This document shows positions 1 through 4,722 of a DNA stretch of 7,284 nt, piece by piece. Origin of the DNA: Treponema sp. GTDB taxonomy: Bacteria; Spirochaetota; Spirochaetia; Treponematales; Treponemataceae. The stretch is from assembly GCA_018384055.1 (NCBI GenBank), contig JAHAZL010000079.1:1-7284 (forward strand), given 5' to 3'. The position numbers were made by a program, and so were the translations under genes. How positions within the stretch are numbered: position 1 is the first letter of the stretch; each line of letters starts with the position of its first letter. The notes beneath the pieces are model-generated. The model saw only the letters and a list, made by a program, of their open reading frames with translations, was not told where the DNA came from and did not search any database.

Positions 1-80
1 GCTTCGCAAAAATCAGGCTTTTCAGGGTTGCGCTATCGCTTCATTCCTTCGCTACGCTTCGGAACTGGCTTCGCCAGCCC
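1..80. repeat. GC-richer intergenic stretch with GCTTCG repeats and small hairpins
   Basis: This stretch is visibly richer in G and C than the genes beside it and holds no convincing ORF. GCTTCG occurs three times (1-6, 56-61, 68-73). A near-repeat, CGCTATCGCTTC (31-42) and CGCTACGCTTC (50-60), lies between them. CTGGC-TTC-GCCAG (65-77) forms a perfect 5-bp stem with a 3-nt loop, TTCC/GGAA flanks 50-60, and CGCAA (5-9) can pair with TTGCG (28-32). This composition resembles dispersed intergenic repeat elements, but only one copy is in view. It lies just downstream of the EIIA gene, so the hairpins could contribute to transcript ending, although no U-tract follows them. It may be a repeat element cut by the window edge. 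Confidence 0.35.
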
Positions 81-139
81 TTACAATCCTTGCCACGGTT
101 TGTAAATCAAATACTCGAAATTGAACCTATACCTTAATT

Positions 140-784
140 TTACTGAATCAAAAGATTGTATGCTTCCATTGGAGACTGCGCATCAAGAAGCTTCCTGTAA
201 AGGTCTGGTTCGCGAAGCTTTGTGCTCAAGTGAGACAAAGTCTTGAGGTAGTAGCTGTGCTGGTTAAATGCAGCACCGATCATGAACATTACGCGAACTG
301 GTGTTTCATCAATTGGCTGGAAGTCAATGATATCGCACTTTGAAATGCCTACAGACATTACAAGGTCAGTTACAGAAGAAAGGCGAACATGCGGAATTGC
401 AAGTCCACGACCAATGGAAGTAGACATGAGTTCTTCCCTCTTGAGGATTTCTACCTCAAGTTCCTTTGCATCCTTAACCTGTGGTGCCGTTGCAAGATTC
501 TGTGCAAGCTGAACAAGACTGTCATGCTTTGTCTGGTGATTCATGAAAACAATTCTTTCAGGTGAAAGAATGTTCTTGATCTGAACAACTATATCTGAAG
601 AAGATTTTGTAGAAGAAGACAAGCGTTCGTTAACCCACTTTTCAATGTCTGACTTCTTGAATCTCCATACTGTACCGATTTTTCCGCTTGGGATTTCCCC
701 CTTTTGAGCCCAATCATATACTGTGCGTTCGCTGACACGAAGGTAACTGGCAACTTCTTCAATTGTAAGGATATCGTCTTCCAT
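140..784 (-). CDS. HTH (excisionase/MerR-like) - PTS EIIA (PtsN-type) fusion regulator
   Basis: A 214-residue cytoplasmic protein with two domains. Residues 5-55 match the HTH_17/excisionase-type winged helix: LTIEEVASYLRVSERTVYDW is the helix-turn-helix, followed by the basic strand around VWRFKKSDIEKW. Residues 68-214 are a PTS EIIA type-2 domain (fructose/nitrogen EIIA family). Its phospho-acceptor is H132 in GRGLAIPHVRLSS, and a second conserved histidine, H176, lies in NQHSYYLKTLSHLS. EIIA domains of this family accept phosphate from HPr or NPr, and no EIIB or EIIC partner is encoded nearby. The likely role, by inference, is a DNA-binding regulator whose activity follows PTS phosphorylation state. 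The ATG is supported by AGGGG 7 nt upstream and by the family-like start of the HTH. The gene is monocistronic, with its own promoter at 823-851. The DNA target and partner are not visible. Confidence 0.88.
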   Translation of the reverse strand: MEDDILTIEEVASYLRVSERTVYDWAQKGEIPSGKIGTVWRFKKSDIEKWVNERLSSSTKSSSDIVVQIKNILSPERIVFMNHQTKHDSLVQLAQNLATAPQVKDAKELEVEILKREELMSTSIGRGLAIPHVRLSSVTDLVMSVGISKCDIIDFQPIDETPVRVMFMIGAAFNQHSYYLKTLSHLSTKLREPDLYRKLLDAQSPMEAYNLLIQ

Positions 785-791
785 TTTATAA

Positions 792-797
792 CCCCTA
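792..797 (-). promoter_or_regulatory. Shine-Dalgarno of the HTH-EIIA gene
   Basis: On the minus strand the sequence reads TAGGGG, then 7 nt, then the ATG at 784-782. This fixes the start and contrasts with cheA, marR and the membrane protein gene, which lack such a site. Confidence 0.7.
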
Positions 798-822
798 AAT
801 CACAATTTACATTGGTTACTGT

Positions 823-851
823 ATTTTGCATCCTTTGCTGTTTTTTGTCAA
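823..851 (-). promoter_or_regulatory. Sigma70-type promoter of the HTH-EIIA gene
   Basis: A perfect -35, TTGACA (851-846), is followed 17 bp later by CAAAAT (828-823), a 4/6 match to TATAAT. Transcription would start near 816 and give a leader of about 32 nt containing the ribosome binding site. Just upstream, TTG-N6-CAA (855-866) is a near-palindrome that could be an operator, but this is weak. The promoter lies wholly in the 128-bp gap after the membrane protein gene, so the two genes need not be co-transcribed. Confidence 0.6.
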
Positions 852-912
852 CATTTGCATATACAAGAAAGTTCCTAAAAATCATAATTTCCAGGGGGAT
901 TTCAGTGAAAAA

Positions 913-1740
913 TTATTCCTTCCAAGGAAAAATGAAGCTTTTCAAAGGCCTTGGTCCCAAAGTCTTCTTGTCTTTAGCAATGAGGGCATCCCAAGGAACA
1001 TCCTTTCGCTCTTCCATTGTAAGGTCAGGGTTAACTTCAAGCCAATCATACTTGTACATTCGGAGGCGGAAAGCATTCATGTTTGTAACCATGATGCCGG
1101 TCATTCCCGGGAACAAACCAAAGGTAACTACAGTAAGCAGAACATTAAGAAAGTTCACCATGGCAACGCTAAAAGTAAATCCCATGTTGTCCAAAAGAAG
1201 AAGGTAGCATTTCTTAAGGCACTTGAAGAACCCGTTCTTCATTACAACACGGACAGGCATGTACCACTGCAAGGCAAAGAAAGTTGCAAAAAGAAACCAG
1301 AAAATTACGATGATAAATCCAAGCCAAACAAGGCTTCCCGTAGAACCGTCCGCAGGCTTCCACATGCTGAAGTAGAATGGAATACTGACGAAAGCAACAG
1401 TAGTCACAATGCCGATGAAGAGTCCGATCATTGCACCTTCCTTCAAACCGCGCAAGAAACCGCAAAAAAAGTTTCCGTATCTTGGAGCATTGAATCTTGC
1501 GATGCTAGAAGCATTTTCCCCGCCGGCAAAAGCAACAGTGCACACAAGAATTGAAAAAAAAGTAAAAGTTGCAAGGAACAGTGGTTTTCTCCAGGCTTCA
1601 TTCATGTCTAGGAAAAGCTCGTATTTGAATGTCATGACGGCACCAAAGAGCACAATGAGTGAAAAGAAATTAGTTATGACAACATAGAAAATATTGTCCC
1701 AAACATCACATAAATTCTTTTTGAAGAAAAATCCAAACAT
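913..1740 (-). CDS. Five-helix integral membrane protein, YesL/DUF624-like (tentative)
   Basis: A hydrophobic polytopic membrane protein of 275 residues from the ATG chosen here. Numbered from a possible upstream TTG at 1776-1774 (287 residues), membrane segments lie near 28-50, 65-85, 113-138, 150-173 and 199-225. A charged C-terminal tail of about 55 residues includes EVNPDLTMEERKDVPWDAL. The start at 1740 gives MFGFFFKKN, which resembles the short MGxFF opening of YesL/DUF624 proteins, and the protein's length and helix pattern also fit; the family call comes from memory and is tentative. The 1740 start also sits 7 nt after a promoter -10 (TATTAT), whereas the ATG at 1749-1747 overlaps that -10. 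No Shine-Dalgarno precedes any candidate start. No catalytic motif or substrate is visible. It is divergent from, and probably controlled by, the adjacent MarR gene. No clear terminator follows. Confidence 0.72.
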   Translation of the reverse strand: MFGFFFKKNLCDVWDNIFYVVITNFFSLIVLFGAVMTFKYELFLDMNEAWRKPLFLATFTFFSILVCTVAFAGGENASSIARFNAPRYGNFFCGFLRGLKEGAMIGLFIGIVTTVAFVSIPFYFSMWKPADGSTGSLVWLGFIIVIFWFLFATFFALQWYMPVRVVMKNGFFKCLKKCYLLLLDNMGFTFSVAMVNFLNVLLTVVTFGLFPGMTGIMVTNMNAFRLRMYKYDWLEVNPDLTMEERKDVPWDALIAKDKKTLGPRPLKSFIFPWKE

Positions 1741-1744
1741 AAGC

Positions 1745-1758
1745 CACATAATAATGTG
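1745..1758. promoter_or_regulatory. Inverted repeat over the -10 of the membrane protein gene
   Basis: CACAT-N4-ATGTG overlies the TATTAT box at 1748-1753. It is a candidate secondary operator in the divergent region. A five-base half-site is short, so it could be chance in AT-rich DNA. Confidence 0.3.
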
Positions 1759-1776
1759 AAACCATAAAAATTGCAA
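1748..1776 (-). promoter_or_regulatory. Promoter of the membrane protein gene
   Basis: On the minus strand TTGCAA (1776-1771, 4/6 to the -35 consensus) is separated by exactly 17 bp from TATTAT (1753-1748, 5/6 to TATAAT). The predicted start of transcription, about 1741-1740, coincides with the ATG at 1740. The mRNA would therefore be leaderless, matching the absence of a Shine-Dalgarno. The same TTGCAA also serves as -35 for marR in the other direction. Confidence 0.5.
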
Positions 1777-1781
1777 TTTTT
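1766..1781. promoter_or_regulatory. Perfect 16-bp palindrome, candidate MarR operator
   Basis: AAAAATTGCAATTTTT is exactly self-complementary. It is centred at 1773.5 and contains the TTGCAA usable as -35 box for both divergent promoters. MarR-family dimers typically bind palindromes of this size in the gap between their own gene and a divergent target. A repressor bound here would block both promoters at once. The site call is inference from symmetry and position. Confidence 0.55.
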
Positions 1782-1799
1782 CATTCTTACATATAGAAT
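1771..1799 (+). promoter_or_regulatory. Promoter of the marR-type gene
   Basis: TTGCAA (1771-1776, 4/6 to TTGACA) is followed by a 17-bp spacer and TAGAAT (1794-1799, 5/6 to TATAAT). Only 6 nt separate the -10 from the ATG at 1806, so the transcript probably begins at or next to the start codon. An in-frame TAG at 1794-1796 excludes any further upstream start. Confidence 0.5.
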
Positions 1800-1801
1800 G
1801 A
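1781..1801. promoter_or_regulatory. Inverted repeat over the marR -10, candidate second operator
   Basis: TCATTCT-N7-AGAATGA has two perfect 7-base half-sites and spans the TAGAAT -10 box. It adjoins the 16-bp palindrome. Together they could form a tandem autoregulatory operator; this is inferred from symmetry only. Confidence 0.4.
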
Positions 1802-1805
1802 CTGC

Positions 1806-2237
1806 ATGAATTATACGGTTGATTCTGTAGTTTCCCTTATTTCTCACATACATTCCGCTTCTGCAGATTTTCTGAACCGAAGGCTTTCCAAAACAGACAG
1901 TTTTGTTTCTTCCCACGGATTCATACTCTTTTTGCTTTCTGAAAATCAAAAAATGACCATGGGACAGATTGCTGAAAAAATAAACAGGGACAAGTCCACA
2001 ACAACCGTACTCATTAAGAAACTTCTGGAAAAAGGACTTGTAAAGACAGAAAACTGTTCAGAGGACAGCAGAAAAAAAATAATTTCCCTTACGGAAGACG
2101 GAAAGAAATATAATGCACTTACGGGCGGAATATCAAGACAACTGCTGGAAGCATGCTACAAAGATTTTACAGGCGAAGAAAAAGAAACTCTCCTTAAGCT
2201 TCTGGTAAAAATGAGCAGAAACATCGAAGAAAATTAG
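1806..2237 (+). CDS. MarR-family winged-helix transcriptional regulator
   Basis: A 143-residue protein, the usual size for MarR family dimeric DNA-binding repressors. The N-terminal helix (about 1-25) and the C-terminal helices (about 103-140) would form the dimer interface. The winged helix spans about 35-100: MTMGQIAEKINRDKSTTTVL carries the helix-turn-helix, with the recognition helix near 62-75 followed by LLEKGLVKTE. The wing ENCSEDSRKKIISLTEDG keeps the family D-R pattern. The cysteines at 84 and 117 are not at the OhrR sensing position, so redox control is not supported. The ATG is the first possible start because a stop codon lies four codons upstream, and no Shine-Dalgarno precedes it. 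It is divergent from the membrane protein gene across a region full of palindromes, which suggests autorepression and control of that neighbour. The inducer is unknown. Confidence 0.9.
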   Translation: MNYTVDSVVSLISHIHSASADFLNRRLSKTDSFVSSHGFILFLLSENQKMTMGQIAEKINRDKSTTTVLIKKLLEKGLVKTENCSEDSRKKIISLTEDGKKYNALTGGISRQLLEACYKDFTGEEKETLLKLLVKMSRNIEEN

Positions 2238-2251
2238 TCCTTTTAAAACAC

Positions 2252-2287
2252 AAAAGCGGTCCTGAAAACCTGTTTCAGAACCGTTTT
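2252..2287. terminator. Bidirectional terminator between marR and cheY
   Basis: An imperfect hairpin sits between the two convergent stop codons. CTGAAA (2262-2267) pairs with TTTCAG (2273-2278) around loop ACCTG. After one mismatch, CGGT (2257-2260) pairs with ACCG (2280-2283). After a bulged G, AAAA (2252-2255) pairs with TTTT (2284-2287). The A/T flanks give a short U-tract in either direction, so it can end both the marR and the che transcripts. Confidence 0.75.
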
Positions 2288-2308
2288 ATGCATTCCACCT
2301 TGGAAGGA

Positions 2309-2743
2309 CTATTTCAATGAAGCGCTAATGCGTTCAAGAACCTTCTTGCGGTCCAATGGCTTAACGATGTAGTTCTTTGCACCTGCGAGGAGTGACTTCT
2401 TAACAAGTTCTTCCTTACCGAGAGCACTAACCATAACAACGCGAGCATTCTTGTCAAATGCAATGATCTGTTCAAGAGCTGTGATACCATCCATGCGAGG
2501 CATAGTAATATCCATTGTTACAAGGTCAACATTTGGGCAGAGTTCCTTATACTTGTCTACTCCATCTTTTCCATCTACTGCTGTAGCAACGATTTCGTAG
2601 CCATCGCTAGTAAGGATCTGTGTAAGCTGCTTTGCAACGAACATTGAATCATCAACAACGAGTACGCGGTACTTTGTTCCGTCTACTCTTTCTCCCTCAG
2701 GAGGACGTGCGTTGACTGATGGAAAATCTTCTTTTGTTTTCAT
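2309..2743 (-). CDS. cheY: Chemotaxis response regulator CheY
   Basis: A single-domain receiver of 144 residues. CheA phosphorylates it, and CheY-P then binds the flagellar switch to change motor rotation. All signature residues are present: acidic pair D31-D32 in VLVVDDS, phospho-acceptor D78 in VTMDITMP, S106 in VMVSALG, Y125 at the switch aromatic position, and K128 in VKPL. There is no output domain. A polar N-terminal extension of about 24 residues precedes the first receiver strand, making it longer than E. coli CheY (about 129 residues). The start is well supported by AAGGAG (2755-2750), 6 nt before the ATG. It is the last gene of the operon, 15 bp after cheX, and ends just before a terminator. 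Its phosphatase is probably CheX. Confidence 0.95.
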   Translation of the reverse strand: MKTKEDFPSVNARPPEGERVDGTKYRVLVVDDSMFVAKQLTQILTSDGYEIVATAVDGKDGVDKYKELCPNVDLVTMDITMPRMDGITALEQIIAFDKNARVVMVSALGKEELVKKSLLAGAKNYIVKPLDRKKVLERISASLK

Positions 2744-2758
2744 TCTATGCTCCTTAAA

Positions 2759-3241
2759 TTATGCGCGTTCTCTGATTGCAACGTTTACTTCAATCTTGCC
2801 ACAGTCTGTAACAAGAGGAACGATAAGTGCTTCAACACTTTCTGTTGTGCCACCCAATGCTGCAATTTCCATATTTTCACCTGCAAAAAGTGCTGGTGGT
2901 GTAAGGTCAAACTTGAAGCCAAGTTCATGAAGTTTTGTAACAGCCTGTCCTGTAATGATGTTTGCAAGTTCGCTGATTGTAGCCTTTGCCATATCATCAA
3001 ACTCTGTCATTGTTTCGCCGTTCATCTTTGAAGCAATATTAAGAGCTGTTTCAAAAGACATGTCAAAAAGCACACGACCTTCAACATCACCTGCAAGACC
3101 AACAAGAGCAGCAACACCCATAACAGGCATAGCTGTTGACTTCAAATAAAGGTCACCTCTTTTAACATCGGCACCTTCAAGAACTTCCTTTAGAACTCTA
3201 TAAGAAGTTTCTACAAACGGATTAATGTACTCTACTCTCAT
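2759..3241 (-). CDS. cheX: CheY-P phosphatase CheX
   Basis: A 160-residue protein of the CheC/CheX/FliY phosphatase family, close to the usual CheX length. CheX dephosphorylates CheY-P; this has been shown for Borrelia burgdorferi CheX, and spirochaetes use it in place of CheZ. The catalytic signature is visible: E91 and N94 in SELANIITG, with P116 22 residues after the Asn, as in the family pattern ExxN-22-P. Only one such motif is present, as in CheX and unlike CheC, which has two. The first half has the family's MPVMGVAALVGLAGDVEGRV core. The ATG follows GGGGGA (3253-3248) by 6 nt. It lies between cheW (47-bp gap) and cheY (15-bp gap), which matches its function. Confidence 0.93.
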   Translation of the reverse strand: MRVEYINPFVETSYRVLKEVLEGADVKRGDLYLKSTAMPVMGVAALVGLAGDVEGRVLFDMSFETALNIASKMNGETMTEFDDMAKATISELANIITGQAVTKLHELGFKFDLTPPALFAGENMEIAALGGTTESVEALIVPLVTDCGKIEVNVAIRERA

Positions 3242-3288
3242 CTTTATTCCCCCTGGAAAAAATTCATTATTACCAATTTAACAGGAAA

Positions 3289-4710
3289 TCATTCCTTAGA
3301 ATATAACGTAACATTACCCTCAGACTTTTTAAGTCCAAGTCCATCAATGTTTTCGTTTTCACCGACTATTATAATACCATTTCCTTTCAATTTCTCATTA
3401 AATTCGTTTAAAACTGTATTTTGTGAAGATTCTGGAAGGAAAGAAAGCAAATCACGGGAGAAAACAATATCAATAGGAGGAAGATTGTTTGTGTTCACGC
3501 AGTCGTGGTACTCAAACATAATAGAATCCTTGATTTCCTTTGAGAATGTATAGTCTCCACTGGCAGTCCTTGTTGTATACGGCTGATACCAGCTTGTACT
3601 TGCTTCATCTGTAAGATTCATCAGAGGTGCGTTTGAAACGCTCAAAAGGTCTGTATCATGACCATAAACCCTGATTTTTGCGCCTGGATAACGCTTCTTG
3701 AGAATACATGCAAGGGAGTATGATTCATACCCCTTACCGCAGCCTGGATTCCAGACAACGATATTCTTTGCCGAATTTTCAGGAAGAGCCTTCATAACTT
3801 CATCGGCATATTCTTCAGTCCACCATGTACCAGTACACCTTGAATAGAATGGAGAAAGGAACTTTTCTGCATCCATTTCGTTCTGGAGCTGAGTATTTCC
3901 TTCACCCCTTTCCTTAAGCCATTCTTCATAGCGGTTCTTCATCCATTCTTCTGTTACAGAATTAACTGAGAACTTCTTGAAGGTAGCAAGGGAATTACCG
4001 ATGAACCTAAGGTCATCGGCAGCCTTCTGCTTTTTGAGTTCTTCTGCCTTTGCAGAATCTTCCTTGGCAGAAGCTTCGAGGGCGGCGGCAGCGGCAGCTC
4101 TTTCGTTTTCAACTACTTCTTCCCTCATCTTCATCTGTGCCTTTGCAGTTTCAGCAAGTTCACGTTCTTCTTCCGGAGTACGAACTCCAAAAATCTTATC
4201 GATGTCAAGAAGAACATAGAGGCTGTTTTCTGCTTCTACAACACCATAGATGTATTTGATGTTGATGTCGCCGAACAAAGGATGAGGAGGCTGAATGGAA
4301 CTCTTCTGAATTCCAACAACCTTGTCAATTTCGTCAACGACAACACCGAATGTCTGTTCACCAACTGTAACGATGAGCATGTTTTCAAGGAAATTATCCT
4401 CATGTTCAGGAACAGTGCTGTTAAAGAAAAGCCTCAAGTCGATGATAGGAATGATGTCACCGCGGAGATTATATACACCAAGAACAAAAGGAAGGGCATT
4501 GGGAACATAAGTAAAGCATCCAGCTTTAGCAATTTCCTTTACCTTCATGATGTCGATGGCATAATCCTTCCCTGCAAGAGTGAAAGTTACCATCTTGTAG
4601 TCAACAACAGAGAGCTTTTTCTTTTCCTGTGCGAGCTGCTCATTTGTCAAATCTTCAGCTCTGTCCATAGTATTTGCAAGAACGCTAAGTTTTTCCTGAA
4701 TTGTAGCCAT
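3289..4710 (-). CDS. cheW: CheW fused to a C-terminal CheR-like domain
   Basis: At 473 residues it is about three times the usual CheW length. Residues 36-176 are a complete CheW/SH3-like coupling domain (MVTFTLAGKDYAIDI, NLRGDIIPIIDLR) that joins receptors to CheA P5. Residues 178-235 are a charged, alanine-rich segment likely to be helical or coiled. Residues 240-470 resemble the CheR methyltransferase fold: VVWNPGCGKGYESYSLACIL matches SAM motif I, D352 in YGHDTD sits at the acidic SAM-ribose position, and IVFSRDLLSFLP matches the usual CRN-x-x-x-YF region with Asn replaced by Asp. The region corresponding to the usual TxFFR motif reads CTGTWW. Catalysis is therefore doubtful and a structural role more likely. 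A CheW-CheR-like fusion of this kind is known in Treponema denticola, where it is needed for ordered receptor arrays. The cheA stop lies 10 bp upstream, overlapping its ribosome binding site. Confidence 0.92.
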   Translation of the reverse strand: MATIQEKLSVLANTMDRAEDLTNEQLAQEKKKLSVVDYKMVTFTLAGKDYAIDIMKVKEIAKAGCFTYVPNALPFVLGVYNLRGDIIPIIDLRLFFNSTVPEHEDNFLENMLIVTVGEQTFGVVVDEIDKVVGIQKSSIQPPHPLFGDINIKYIYGVVEAENSLYVLLDIDKIFGVRTPEEERELAETAKAQMKMREEVVENERAAAAAALEASAKEDSAKAEELKKQKAADDLRFIGNSLATFKKFSVNSVTEEWMKNRYEEWLKERGEGNTQLQNEMDAEKFLSPFYSRCTGTWWTEEYADEVMKALPENSAKNIVVWNPGCGKGYESYSLACILKKRYPGAKIRVYGHDTDLLSVSNAPLMNLTDEASTSWYQPYTTRTASGDYTFSKEIKDSIMFEYHDCVNTNNLPPIDIVFSRDLLSFLPESSQNTVLNEFNEKLKGNGIIIVGENENIDGLGLKKSEGNVTLYSKE

Positions 4711-4715
4711 ATTTC

Positions 4716-4722
4716 TCTCCTT
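4716..4722 (-). promoter_or_regulatory. Shine-Dalgarno of cheW overlapping the cheA stop
   Basis: AAGGAGA on the minus strand overlaps the cheA TAA (4723-4721) and lies 5 nt before the cheW ATG. This arrangement favours translational coupling of the kinase and its adaptor, which are needed together in the array. Confidence 0.75.

Noticed and set aside
922..955. CCAAGG...CCTTGG inverted repeat near the end of the membrane protein gene, as a terminator
   Set aside because: The stem is only 6 bp with a 22-nt loop, lies inside the coding sequence, and is not followed promptly by a clean U-tract.
704..1554. Overlapping plus-strand ORFs (704-1207 and 826-1554) antisense to the membrane protein gene
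   Set aside because: They mirror the coding frame of the minus-strand gene, have no domain-like sequence and no ribosome binding site, and are low in hydrophobic core patterns. They are treated as shadows.
1674..1949. A minus-strand ORF of 91 residues across the marR/membrane-protein gap
   Set aside because: It runs antisense to marR and out of frame with the membrane protein, and it crosses the promoter region. No family features are seen.
2252..2287. The hairpin considered as a MarR operator or small RNA
   Set aside because: Its position between two convergent stop codons and its A/T-flanked stem fit a bidirectional terminator much better.
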